Shown here: in pieces, positions 45,406 through 57,140 of the stretch
Layout of the letters: every line of letters starts with the position of its first letter
Position numbering within the stretch: position 1 is the stretch's first letter
Source: Chrysopilus asiliformis
Taxonomy: Eukaryota; Arthropoda; Insecta; Diptera; Rhagionidae
Assembly: GCA_964034945.1 (NCBI GenBank)
Contig: OZ035960.1
Span: 17,222,903-17,286,902 of the forward strand
Length of the DNA: 64,000 nucleotides
Reading direction: 5' to 3'
Made by a program: the position numbers and the translations under genes
Notes under the pieces: generated by a model
Database searches by the model: none
What the model was told of the DNA's origin: nothing
The model's input: the letters and a program-made list of their open reading frames with translations, nothing else

Positions 45406-46300
45406 ATGTATCTTATCGAGTTTGGGAGGTGCCCAAGAGGGGTTACTTTTTAAAATTTTCAGTCTCCAGAGAAGGATCTGATATAGGTTTTGATTTTTAT
45501 AGGTCCAGAATTTTTTTTGTGACAGCGCAATATCCTTTATCCGCCAGTGCGAACGCCAAATCTTGTACCTTAAGTTTTAGGCCTAACAAAGAGGTTGCGG
45601 CCTAATTTGGATTTTTTTTTGAGAAAATGTCAACACAGTGAAACTTTCCTAAGGTGAAATTTTTTTTCTTTCGAAATGGTTTTTTATATTTATTAAGTTT
45701 GATGAATGAAGTTTGAGAAGCTTTCCCCAAAAGCTTCGTATCCTTGATGGGAAGCTTTAAAGCCTTTTACAATAATAAAAGTCCTTGATTTCTATTTACT
45801 ACCTAAAGTTTTCTAGAATATATTTCTAAGCTTTATGTTCTACAATGATTTGAAGTTTAAAGCTATCTAAATCTTTCGCTTACCTCTGAAGCTCTTGCTT
45901 ACATCTAAAGCTCTGGTTTTTGGACAGGGTGTCGAAAAATTAAAATGTACTAAATTATTTTTGAACTTTTATGCACTTCCAAAACCAACGCTTAAAACAA
46001 AACAATTCAAAATTTATTGTTTATTTGTCAGAAATTTGAATAATATTTGCTTCTCTCGAACGAAACCAATTCTTTAAATTTTACAGGGTTCTTCATCGAC
46101 CGATTGAATGTTTTGAAAAATCAATTATTAACCATATTCGTATAAACAAAGGGAATCAGAATTTTTGATAGTGAGACGTAAAGCGTCAATTCATTTTGGT
46201 GTCGAGTATTAAAACAACCTTTTTTTTTGTTTTAATTTTATTATGGGAAAAGAGTAAAATTATGTCGGATTTTTTTTGCATATCTATATATGAGGCTATC
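45406..46300. other. Intergenic stretch, no gene seen
   Basis: Contains AAGCTTT/AAAGCTT words near 45720-45880. No recognisable gene. Confidence 0.4.
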
Positions 46301-47550
46301 AGAGCAAGAGTGGACTAACCCACATGTCGAAATCGTGAGTTTTTTTGTGTTTGAATCACTATCGCGAGTGAGTTTTTAGATAAAATTGTTTGGATGCACA
46401 AAAGAACATTTCAACATTGAGTAATAAAGTCCACAGAATATTTTTTTTTCCAAAAATTTACAGTCAATAATAGTACAAAAGTGGAAAAGCTTCAAAAACT
46501 CGATTATGTGGCTTACAGCCTTATTCTAGCTACGGTAACTAGTCACAACTCGATCACAAGAGCGAGGTGAATCACAAGTTGTGACTTTTTGGTATTCTCA
46601 GCGTTCAGTCACAATTTCGACTGATCTCAGCTACTGTCAAAACTGTGACCGACTCACAAGCAGGTAACAAGATAAAAACAAGACAAAAAGAAACTATTTC
46701 CTGCACTATTTAATTGAATGTGATATTTCCAGAGTACAACGGAGACGATTTCTGGTCAATTGACAAACAAAGAAGTCTTTTTTGCGAAATAAGAAAATTT
46801 TTATTGAAAATGTTCAGGTTTCCAATAACATCCCACCTTTTTTTTATAATTGAACACGCACTTTCTCCACCATTTTCACAGATTTACAAATATTAAAATT
46901 ACTTTAAAAACTAACAAAACCAAAAACTGAACTAAACTAAATAATCACAAAGCGGCTGTCAAAGGGACTAGCCGGATAACCATGGGAAAACGGCCTAAGA
47001 AGATATCATCTTGAAACTTTTACCAGATGTTGGTACTAAGGTCCTTAGTGTTTCTGCAAAATATGAATCCTGTACCCCCCTTAGTTTTGATGGGAGAGGG
47101 GTTTAAAGCAAAATATAAAAGTATTTTTTTCTCGAAAACGGCTGAACCGATTTGGATGAAAAAAATATATATTGTACAGACCAATGGGGCAATATTGTAA
47201 AAAAATTAAAAAAAAAATTGGACAAAAAAAAGTGGGTGAAAAAAAATATTGAAGTTTTAAAAAAAATTTTTTTCTTAGATCCTCTTAATTGACCACTCTG
47301 AGTTTTTGTCGAAAAAATCCGTGAAAAGTGTACTTTCAATATATATATATACGGGAATGGTCACTGATGTGGAACTTTGCGAAATTCACGCATATATGTG
47401 TGTCTACCCTATGTATCTCCCACTGTACTTTTTCCTAAAGTTACTCCAATTGGATTTTGATGTATGGGAGATTTGTGTAAAACCGTATTTTAAATATTAT
47501 TTACTTTTGGAACTTTTCTGTACGACGTACCGTTCTCATGATATTGGCTT

Positions 47551-47811
47551 TTTTATACCCGCTTGGTGAAACCAAAGGGTACAACCGAAAACGTTTTTTT
47601 GCGAATATATCAAAAACGATGCATCTTATCGAAAAAGTGCAAGAACAAAAGTTTTTTAGGATATGATTCTACATAAAACTCCCATATATCAAAATCCGAT
47701 TGGACTAAGTTTTAAAAAATCTTATTGAAAAGTTTGACTTCAAAGTGGAATTTTGATACAACTGTTCGCTGTTCACTTAAATCACCATACGGGTTTTCAA
47801 TAATTGCCACT
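47551..47811 (+). mobile_element. Family A fragment in left palindrome arm
   Basis: TTTTATACCCGCTTGGTGAA, then directly the GATGCATCTTATCGAAAAAG half and TCACCATACGGG. The middle third of family A, including the minisatellite, is deleted. Confidence 0.8.
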
Positions 47812-48238
47812 TTTGAGCACCATATATCACCATATATGTTATGATATTATTTAAGAACATCACATGTATATATGGATTATAAATGTTAATTGTAGTTTAA
47901 TATACTATATATGAGCAGTTGATTTTGAAAGTGGCATAACACACTTTGTTTTTAAATCGAGATATTTAAGGGTTTGCGTTGGGGTTTGTTATATCGTTAA
48001 TTAGCAAAACTTTTCTCGAACAAAATCTCAATAACATTTTTTTTAATGAAGAGATACTGTTAAATTGTAATTAATGTTATCATTAACTTGATTTTTTGAA
48101 AAAGTGACTTATGCCACTTTCAAAATCAACTGCTAATTTATATAGTATATTAAACTACAATTAACATTTATAATCCATATATACATGTGATGTTCTTAAA
48201 TAATATCATAACATATATGGTGATATATGGTGCTCAAA

Positions 48239-48499
48239 AGTGGCAATTATTGAAAACCCGTATGGTGATTTAAGTGAACAGCGAACAGTTGTATCAAAAT
48301 TCCACTTTGAAGTCAAACTTTTCAATAAGATTTTTTAAAACTTAGTCCAATCGGATTTTGATATATGGGAGTTTTATGTAGAATCATATCCTAAAAAACT
48401 TTTGTTCTTGCACTTTTTCGATAAGATGCATCGTTTTTGATATATTCGCAAAAAAACGTTTTCGGTTGTACCCTTTGGTTTCACCAAGCGGGTATAAAA
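48239..48499 (-). mobile_element. Family A fragment in right palindrome arm
   Basis: Mirror image of 47551-47811 with the same internal deletion, so the deletion predates formation of the palindrome. Confidence 0.8.
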
Positions 48500-49267
48500 A
48501 AGCCAATATCATGAGAACGGTACGTCGTACAGAAAAGTTCCAAAAGTAAATAATATTTAAAATACGGTTTTACACAAATCTCCCATACATCAAAATCCAA
48601 TTGGAGTAACTTTAGGAAAAAGTACAGTGGGAGATACATAGGGTAGACACACATATATGCGTGAATTTCGCAAAGTTCCACATCAGTGACCATTCCCGTA
48701 TATATATATATTGAAAGTACACTTTTCACGGATTTTTTCGACAAAAACTCAGAGTGGTCAATTAAGAGGATCTAAGAAAAAAATTTTTTCTAAACTTCAA
48801 TATTTTTTTTCACCCACTTTTTTTTGTCCAATTTTTTTTTTAATTTTTTTACAATATTGCCCCATTGGTCTGTACAATATATATTTTTTTCATCCAAATC
48901 GGTTCAGCCGTTTTCGAGAAAAAAATACTTTTATATTTTGCTTTAAACCCCTCTCCCATCAAAACTAAGGGGGGTACAGGATTCATATTTTGCAGAAACA
49001 CTAAGGACCTTAGTACCAACATCTGGTAAAAGTTTCAAGATGATATCTTCTTAGGCCGTTTTCCCATGGTTATCCGGCTAGTCCCTTTATTCACCATTCT
49101 GGAATTATACTGAGGTGAATTATTTGTTACGTTTCTTGTGACCCAACGCCAAGAATATGGAATACTCGGTCAGTCACAAAGAAAGTAACAAGCCGATCGT
49201 ATCTAACGAGTTGTGACTTGTGACCAGTCATAATGCCAGAATAGGGCTGTTAGTCCACTTTTGCTCT

Positions 49268-49535
49268 CAACGCATCATGGAAAATGGAAGTTTGTTGGTT
49301 GGTTGGTTTGAGATTACAAAACTCAAAAACTACTGGACCGATTTTTACGCGGTTTTTTGCAAAATGATCTGTGTTGCAGGTTTTAGCTATGTAGATTTTC
49401 AAAATTCGAAACGGAAGGTCCTGAAAGGATAAGTTTTTTTCCCAAAAGTTTTTAAGTTATTTATGGTTTTTTGGCATTCTAAAATTTATATAAAAAACTT
49501 AAAGCTGGCAACGAAGGGTCTGCTAGTTCAATATA
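49268..49535 (+). repeat. Dispersed repeat family G
   Basis: GGTTGGTTGGTTTGAGATTA, ACCGATTTTTACGCGGTTTT and a terminal GGCAACGAAGGGTCTGCTAG, which parallels the GGCAACGACGGGTATGCAAG end of family D. Non-coding. Confidence 0.6.
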
Positions 49536-50245
49536 TTTTTGGATTATTTCTCGCACAAAACTAGTAGAAAATCTTTTTGTCATAAGCGAATATTTTTAAT
49601 GACTGCAATTGATTTTTAAAAGTATTAAGGTTTAGAAACCTTCGAACATCGGTCCCGTCAAAAGAAGTTTTTTTTTAAATTTTCGGTGGCTTAAAAAAAG
49701 TTTTTTTTCGCTTACACTGTAAAAACTCGGAAGAAATCAAGTAAAAGGATTTGATATATTTTAAGGTGTAAATTTCCTGAATACCAATTTTTTATCATTT
49801 CGATATTTTTTTTATCAAGATTGAATTAATAGGAAGAAAACTTCAAAAACCTATAGAAAAATTCATGAAATGTATACAAAATGTATAGAAATGTATACAA
49901 ATCAAGACTTTATTAATAAAAAAAGTTGTATCAAAACAATACAAAAATTAAATCTGAAAGTTCAACTCAAAAATGTTGAAGTCCATTATAACCATACAAA
50001 TGTTTGATGGTTTTTGTCCATAATAAAAGCCCAAATTCTAGTTTTTTGATAAATTTTATGGAACTATAAAGGATTACTTGTGAAGTAAATATAAAACAAT
50101 TGATAAAAAAAAGTGTACTGGCCTCTGGGACCCGATTTTTTCACTTCTACGGTGGCAGTCAACGTGTTAATAAAATTTACAGAAAAAAGTTTTTTTTTCG
50201 AATTTGTTTTGGAATGTTTTTTTGTTTTCGAAAATTTGTAATTTG
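49536..50245. other. Intergenic stretch, no gene seen
   Basis: AT-rich with ATGTATA repeats near 49870-49900. No gene. Confidence 0.4.
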
Positions 50246-50362
50246 GGGCTGCGCATAAAATATGTTACACTTAAGTTTTTCGCGCCACTTCTGCCTTCAA
50301 ATTTTTCCGTGATTTTTTGTATGGAGCCGAAAAATGTGACGAATTTTATAAAAGCCACATTT
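50246..50362. mobile_element. Family C MITE, copy 6 (degenerate)
   Basis: GGGGCTGCGCATAAAATATG at the left and AATGTGACGAATTTTATAAA at the right, with TTTTTGTATGGAGCCG inside. Confidence 0.6.
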
Positions 50363-53300
50363 TCTGAAGACTAAGGCAGAATATTCTATTGAAATTTACA
50401 GTTCCAGAACAATTGAATGGGGACACAAAATTATTAAATTTGTCTGTTGGTAAAAAATCTATAATCATTTCAAATCTATTGCAATCTATTGAATTTTCTG
50501 TCTAGTTGATTGGGAGCGATTTCCTAATTATTTCGAAATCGAGGTTTCATTTTCAGTTTTATTATTTACATTTTTCATGTTTAATTAAAAATTTACCGGA
50601 TTAAAAAAATTAATTAATCTCTTTGAAGATAGATTTACCCATTAATAAGTTTAATACTTGAAAATTTCACAAGAAGAGCAAATAATTCTCTTTAATTAAG
50701 AAAACTGCTTTTGCTAAAATCCCGAGCATTTAATTTCACTTTAACGGTCAAGTGACTTGTTGTTGGCAAGTCGAATCGATCGAATTTTAATGATTTCAAT
50801 TAATCGTTATATTTTGTATAACAAATCGATTGATATTGCTTATTAAATCATAAATAATGGCCTGAAATGGTCATTGTTTCCGCCTGATAACCACGGAATT
50901 AATTATGACTACTTAACTGAGGAGATTGGGAAATTTATCTGTATCTTTAATACTTATAAAGGTATTAGAATTTTTCCATTAAATTTTGTTCTTGTATTTT
51001 CCTCGTGTTCAAGCTTTAAATGAGATGAAACGATTTTCATCAGTTTTGGCTTGTTTTTGGACAGGATAGAAGGAGGATAAGTTTGGGCATTATCCTCGTT
51101 GTCGTCAATAACCGCACGTCTGCAAATTTTCGGTGTAATAAATTGGGAAACATGCTTTCCCTAGCAAAATTTTGATTCTGATTCTGCTTCTTCCTATCAA
51201 TTCTGAGCGAGTGAAGGGTATCGAAATCCTTAGGAAAAGATGAAAAAAAAAAACGGAAAAATTGCAAAGCTATTTAAGATCAACCACGCATACAGAATCC
51301 TGACCTTATCTGAGCTGAAACACTTAATCGTGCAACCCGCCCATTTACGTGATACAAATTCAAACAATAGAAAAACTATATAAAAAAAGCAACTATACCC
51401 AATTTTTGAAATGATAGCCATGGAATTTTAGTTAGTAAGAAGGCGGTTATGGGTGTGAGACAGGGACAAAAGAATTTTTTCGGGAGACATTGGAGTGGCG
51501 TGGTAAACTGAGTTCTACTAGATATGGACTCAGTGGGTGAAAAACGTTCATAAGGTGTTTGATGTGTCGGCATGTTGGCCACCCTAAATAGGAAAATATT
51601 GAGGGAAATTTCGTATAAGAACCAACTGAGGATTCGCAAAGGACTAAAAATCTTCGGGTGAGATTCTTCTCGAATGGAACGGAAATGGGAGTCAAGGATG
51701 GAGACGCAACCAAGACAAATATTACAGAATGGGGTAGAAAAGGATATTGCGATCAAGTTGTAGAAAGTGGAATCCGACCTGACGTAGAATGGGGACAGCC
51801 AAACAGCTTTGGCAGCTTCAATATCCCTCCGAGAACCTAAATGGTCCTCCTGATTCCTGTCACGTCCTTGGTGCGGTGCCCTTCTGCTGTTCTACCCAAT
51901 ATTGTTCAACATTGTTTGTTAAAGACATCACGATTTATAAAGTGACCAGTCCTTCTGCTGCTGCTTCACCAATGTTAGATCCTGTCTTTCTCTCAATATC
52001 AGCTCTATCTGCTATATAAAGTATTTATATTTATATAGTGCGCTTAGAGTACGAGTATATGACAAGAAAGGAAAAGTAAATATATTTAATAATCTATATG
52101 TGTATGTAGCTACGAAATACACGTGTTAGATCGATATATAAACAAGTCAATGTTTCTGAACGTGTCTCATACACTCTAAAGGATAAAAAACACCAACTTC
52201 TTTCTTGCAAAGACATTTATTTGGTCAGTTTTTTCTGCAATTTTTTTTGTTTGTACTTTTTTTTTCATCGTTTTATTGTTGATGCCAAAGAAGAGTCTCC
52301 ATACCTTTAAAAAGTTTTTAGTTTAATGCGATGTGGTATTAAGGACGACGGAGTCTGTGCCTGATTGTACGGAGGAGGGTGGGGCATATAATGATGTCGA
52401 GCATTGATTTTATTATGTATTCAGAGTATACTACGTTTATATTTCTGAAAAGCAATACACTTTAGAGAGGGTTTGACTTTTTTAAAAGCTTCTTCGGTCA
52501 CCTCAAAAATTCACAAAAGCTTTTCGATTCTTTGACTTTCCTTTATTGTCGCCCCTTGGAGAAAATACCATGCGCAAGTTTTCCTCTGAACACTAATAAG
52601 GATTTCCATCGGAAGCTTATTTTGGGCATGGTTACCTCGTGTCGTAAAAAAAAACTAGGAAAAACTTCCCAAAACCTTCTCTTTGTCGAACTATCTATCT
52701 GTAATCAGGACCGCGTCTGAATAAAAGTCAACTAAGAGTTGAGGGTGTCAATGGTTTGTGCATGCCAACCATGACATCACTTGGAGATATTATTCCATTG
52801 ATATTGGGTCTAGACACCTTTCTTAACACTGCGCCTATTCTTATGTGGTTAGATTTTATGTGTAGAATCCAATTGATTGTAGTACAAGTAAATATCCAGA
52901 GTCAAGAGCCGGATAAATAAAGTCGATGTGGAAGCAGAGTCAGATGGATCCCATGAGGAAACATAAAAACCTACAGAAAAAAAAATTCATCAAGGAATTG
53001 TTTGGTAAATACCCGCAATGAGCAAATACTCTTTTTCTGTTGGTATTTTTTTCGCTTTCTGATGCTGTTTTGTGTGCTGTCCATGATTTTCCAGTGTAAA
53101 GATTTCCACTTTTTCGGTTCGCTTAGTTCGAATTGACAATAATATCGTTGCTGCTGACGATGGGAATGTTGTTGACGATGAGAAGAGGTGCTAAGAGTAT
53201 GTGAAAGCAAGAAGTTGTCAGAATATGGCTTTTAGTACAATGGCGTCGACTGTACTGTGTCGGCAATGACGACAAAAGGTGGTTGTTTACCAAAGCATTT

Positions 53301-54321
53301 CCTGTATAAACAGAGAAAACTTGACGAACAAGTGTTTAGATAAGGCGCGCCACGAAAAATACACATATAAAACGTTGAATTAATGCATGCCACGTACAGC
53401 AATCAGAGGAACCACTGCCATCAGTCTCAATCCCATCCTTTTCTTAAATCCACATTTCCGAGTTGTATGTATAACCACCAATGGTGCCACTTGGAACTAT
53501 ACCACATTCTATTATCCTATTTATATACCAAAGAAAAAATATGAAAAAAAAAATCTAGAATATATAGCATTCTAGATGCTGCTGCTGCTGATCAAATCAG
53601 ATTCAGCTCCGATAATATGCTGTCTAACTCACTATATATAGTTAAATCCAATTCCATTGTGAATGCTTCAAGGGTAGTCTGGAAACTGGGTAAATATCCA
53701 GCCGATAACGCGTGCAATGGTTAAGAATTTCGGATTCGCACTTGTACAATATTCGGATTTTGTGGAGGAATGATGATGGCTGAACTCTTAAGAGAATGGT
53801 CTGGGATGGATCATCATCTATAAAGGTGACATACTATAGCCGTACTACATATGAGTACCCACTCATATATCCTAAAGTGGAACATTTAAAGGTCCTTAGA
53901 AGGTTTTATGGGATTTATTCAAGGTGTTATGTACCTACATGTGTTTGTATTATTCCCTCCAGTCGTCGTACGAACGAATATAAGCTCTAGGCATGCCAGG
54001 ATAACGTATTCGTATTATTAAAAACGTTGCTGATAATGATGATGATGTCGGTGACGAAGGCGATTGGAGTGAGATTAACGATGAGGCAACAAAGTTTAAG
54101 AGGTGTGCAAAGCAAGTGCGGTTAAAACGACAAGATTTTTATAAATACACGATAAAAAAAAATCTTTTGGTCGTATATGAGTTTTTAAAAGCTCTTATTT
54201 AGTTTCCTTGTTTGTTGGGGTCAAATCTTGTGATCTAATTTATGCCTTGTTCCACTTATCCGATTAATTTGAAATCGTGCACACATACGTGCTGCATAGT
54301 AAAATTGGCCATGTCTGATAA
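50363..54321. other. Longest stretch without a recognised element or gene
   Basis: About 4 kb with no repeat family assigned. Frames at 51376-51756 and 51447-51713 overlap on the minus strand and carry no domain. GCTGCTGCTGCTG lies at 53578. TGATGATGATG-type tracts are near 53140-53190 and 54030-54070. It could hold non-coding exons or regulatory DNA, which cannot be told from sequence alone. Confidence 0.4.
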
Positions 54322-54782
54322 TCTATTTAGTGTTTAACCATTGAACCATTTCTGATTCATGGTTTATACTCGACCTTTTAGCATTGAATCCTATTGGAAT
54401 TTCTCGGCTTATAAGGTCTGTAAAAACAACAAAATTATATTATTTTTGCGGATGTTTTCACATCCAAATTACCCCCCAACAGGTCGGACATGTCTGCCCT
54501 GAAAACCCATCAGGAGCCTGTTTCTGGTATGGAAAGCTGGCTCACCGTCATCAGAGCCTGCTTTGCCAGCTTCCACGCAGGCTTTCAGGATTTTGGTGGA
54601 GTAAAACTCGATTTGAGTATTTATACTCCGATGTCACAAACCTTGTTTTTTTTGTGTCAACTCTTTTTGAGTGCTTGACCTTATATTGAGTGCAGACCTT
54701 ATAAGCCGAGAAATTCCAATAGGATTCAATGCTAAAAGGTCGAGTATAAACCATGAATCAGAAATGGTTAAACACTAAATAG
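54322..54782. mobile_element. Fold-back element 1 of a compound structure
   Basis: CTATTTAGTGTTTAACCATT at the left reads back as AATGGTTAAACACTAAATAG at the right, allowing a short insertion on the left. Pairing continues about 90 bases to AGACCTTATAAGCCGAGAAA. It encloses the core 54420-54690, which also occurs inverted at 54835-55062. Confidence 0.75.
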
Positions 54783-55092
54783 TTTATTCGCTCTGGCTTG
54801 ATGGAGCTATGTTGCCTTAAACCTTATAATTCGCACAAGGTTTGTGGCATCGGAGTATAAATACTCAAATCGAGTTTTACTCCACCAAAATCCAGTAAGC
54901 CTGCGTGGAAGCTGGCAAAGCAGGCTCTGATGACGGTGAGCCAGCTTTCCATACCAGAAACAGGCTCCTGATGGGTTTTCAGGGCAGACATGTCCGACCT
55001 GTTGGGGGGAATTTGGATGTGAAAACATCCGCGAAAATAATATATTTTTGTTGTTTTTGCAGACCTTATAAGCCGAGAAATTCCAATAGGAT
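54387..55092. mobile_element. Fold-back element 2 overlapping element 1
   Basis: The arms 54389-54645 and about 54835-55092 are about 260-base inverted copies. They start ATCCTATTGGAATTTCTCGG and include GTCGGACATGTCTGCCCTGA, GGAAAGCTGGCTCACCG and CTCGATTTGAGTATTTATAC. The arm tip occurs a third time at 54690-54726. The word ATGTCTGATAAT lies on both outer sides (54311 and 55090), a possible target duplication. Open frames inside (54384-54689, 54807-55190) are the same repeat in two orientations. Confidence 0.75.
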
Positions 55093-55365
55093 GTCTGATA
55101 ATAGCATAACTCCAAGGACAATGCAATATGTGTATATACACATACGAAAACAAAAACAAAATAGCAGCCAGCAGACGCCATTTTGTTCAAATCGAACTAA
55201 GAAAGTACCCATCGTGTATAGTTTTAAATGAAAGGGCTTCGAAAAAGAAATGAAGAATTCGAAAGACTAAAAAGGATAAACATATCTCGAGGACTAAACC
55301 CGGGAAACGATTTTTCTGTATTACTTTATGCCTTACTTTATTTTTAAATAATTAATTAATTTCTA

Positions 55366-55553
55366 AAAATAGTTTTTAGAGTGTATACTAATAATAAAAA
55401 AAATTTACGTAGGGATTTAGCCTTAAAAATAAAAGCAAGATAAAAGTTAATAAGCAAAAGCTATCAGCGCATTTATTTTGCTTTTATTTTTGAGGCCAAA
55501 TCCATCCGTAAAATTATTTCTTCTATTTTTAGTACACTTTAAAAACTGGTTTT
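55366..55553. mobile_element. Small TIR MITE, about 190 bp
   Basis: TAGTTTTTAGAGTGTATACT on the left pairs with AGTACACTTTAAAAACTGG on the right. Pairing runs inward through GGATTTAGCCTTAAAAATAA / TTATTTTTGAGGCCAAATCC, so almost the whole element is a hairpin. Confidence 0.8.
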
Positions 55554-55861
55554 TAATTTTTTTTATATGCCATAACAAGAAATTTTGGGATTTAGAACCA
55601 AAACGTTATTAAAATTTTTCGACAGCACCCTACCAGCATTTTTTTGTGCATGGTGTGATTCCGCTACCTAAAGTGTATCTTATTTAGTGGCAGGTACGTG
55701 CCATACACTAAAAATTCTAATAGCGCGGGGCACAATTGTGTATTGAGCTCATGGGTGTCAGATTTTGCTGAAATTTCTCACACAAGCAGAGTTCGACGAT
55801 TTTATCGTCAAAACCTTATCCGAGAAATTTGTAAATTAATTTTATGATTTTCACAGAACTG

Positions 55862-56400
55862 TTTATACCCGTATGGTGAAACCAAAGGGTATATTAGATT
55901 TGCCTTACCGTTTGTAACACCAAGATCCCGTCATCACACAAAAAAATGAATTACACCATTATGTTTAGAATGATCAAAAAAGTTGAATTCAGCATGTCCG
56001 TCCGTCTGTCCGTCTCTGGCGCGGATTGCGGGCGCACGGATTGAGCTAGAGACTTGAAATTTTACGCAGATTCATTTTTCGTAAAATGAGAGGCTAAGTT
56101 CGTTCATAGGCAAAAATGGACCATTAGGGGTGGCCCCCCATACGAACGAAAACGTTTTTTGCGAATATCTCAAAAACGGTGCATCTTATCAAAGAAGTCC
56201 AAGAACAAAAGTTATTTAGGATATGATTCTACATAAAACTCCCATACATCAAAATCCGATTGGAATAAATTTTAAAAAATCTTATTGGAAAGTTTGACTT
56301 CAAAGTGGAATTTTGGCACCACTGTTCGGATTTTGATACGAATATCACCATGCGGGTCTCCAATGATTGCCAGATTGGCAATTATAGCATTTGTTATGTT
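55862..56400 (+). mobile_element. Family A element, copy 6
   Basis: Complete plus-strand copy from TTTATACCCGTATGGTGAAA to TAGCATTTGTTATGT, with a short CCGTCCGTCTGTCCGTC tract and ATCACCATGCGGGT (one change in the subterminal repeat). Confidence 0.9.
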
Positions 56401-56474
56401 TTTCTTTTAAGATATTTCTCTTTTTTTCTAAAACTTTTTTTTTCTAAATATTAGCTACTAAATCTATAGTGCAT

Positions 56475-57140
56475 GACTTTTACTTTCTCTGCTATATTGT
56501 ATTCATGACGAAGGCGGACTCGAGAACGGGGGAGATAGAAACTTTCTGATCAGTACGAAATCCGTTTCAGGCAAATTTATGAGGATGTCCCTGAATCTGT
56601 CTATCGGTCTGTCCGTTTTACGTATCTTAAATCACTCAAGAACGCGTTGAGGTCGTAACTTGAAATTTTTCGTAAATGGGTTTCACAAAAATCGTAGTTT
56701 TCTATCAACTTTTGGAAAAGTAACTTTAGCTATAACGGGTACTTCCCAAACAATTTTTTTTTTTTTGAAAAAATGCATTCTTTTGAAATTTTTTCGAAAA
56801 CTATGCGCTTTTGAGGAAAACTGAATGTAACAAAATTTAAAAGAAATAAAATTTTCTATATTTTTGATTTTAACGTTTTTTACGTATCTCTAACGGTTCT
56901 CAAGATATTTGAGAAAAATTAAGTTTTTTGAAAATTTCTCGAGAACTATGCGTTTTTATAAAAAAATGCACTAACCAAATTTAAAGCAATTCAAATTTTC
57001 CACATTTTTTGCTTCAATGGGTTTCACTTATCTTTAACGGTTCTCGAGATATTTGAAAAAAATTATAATATTTGTTAAATATTTTTCCCGAAACTAAATA
57101 TTGCAGAGGAAAGTTTTGTGTTGATCACAAGTGATATTTT
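56475..57140 (+). repeat. Dispersed repeat family B, most complete copy
   Basis: Runs from GACTTTTACTTTCTCTGCTA through GATCAGTACGAAATCCGTTT, GTCCGTTTTACGTATCTTAA and three successive TAACGGTTCTCGAGATATTT blocks to ATTGCAGAGGAAAGTTTTGT and TGATCACAAGTGATATTTT. The internal 110-120-base unit (AACTATGCGCTTTTGAGG... to ...GAGATATTTGA) is tandemly repeated with divergence. Confidence 0.75.

Larger units (their letters stand above)
46961..49088. repeat. 2.1-kb near-perfect palindrome (fold-back)
   Basis: AAAGGGACTAGCCGGATAAC at 46961 reads back as GTTATCCGGCTAGTCCCTTT at 49088. The arms, 46961-47939 and 48110-49088, are each about 980 bases and nearly identical when inverted. The loop is about 170 bases. 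Identical 87-codon frames at 47306-47569 (plus) and 48481-48744 (minus) are mirror images and have no recognisable domain. Each arm contains a truncated family A piece. Could be a fold-back transposon, a natural inverted duplication or an assembly join; the differing flanks and a unique loop argue against a trivial assembly mirror. Confidence 0.9.
46516..49249. mobile_element. PIF/Harbinger-like MITE interrupted by a palindrome
   Basis: The left end CAGCCTTATTCTAGCTACGG is inverted at the right as AATGCCAGAATAGGGCTG. Inner GTCACAACTCG / CGAGTTGTGAC words extend the pairing. TTA flanks both ends (46513-46515, 49250-49252). Its own sequence is 46516-46960 and 49089-49249, together about 600 bp. 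The rest is the palindrome inserted between them. Confidence 0.75.
46301..49267. mobile_element. Outer inverted-repeat element of a three-level nest
   Basis: AGAGCAAGAGTGGACTAA (46301-46318) is inverted as TTAGTCCACTTTTGCTCT (49250-49267) with one mismatch. Between the two lie this element's own left body (to about 46512) and the inserted element at 46516-49249. The TTA used for that insertion belongs to this element's right terminal repeat. Confidence 0.7.

Noticed and set aside
47306..48744. Two identical 87-codon frames on opposite strands
   Set aside because: They are mirror images in the two arms of the palindrome, overlap family A sequence and have no recognisable domain.
51376..51756. 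126-codon minus-strand frame, the longest unassigned one downstream of the dpr gene
   Set aside because: No domain or splice context; an equally long overlapping frame exists in another phase, typical of chance frames.
54384..55231. Several 100-127-codon frames that look alike
   Set aside because: All are readings of the same inverted-repeat core in different orientations; cysteine- and tryptophan-rich text arises from the repeat and no start, splice or domain context supports a gene.
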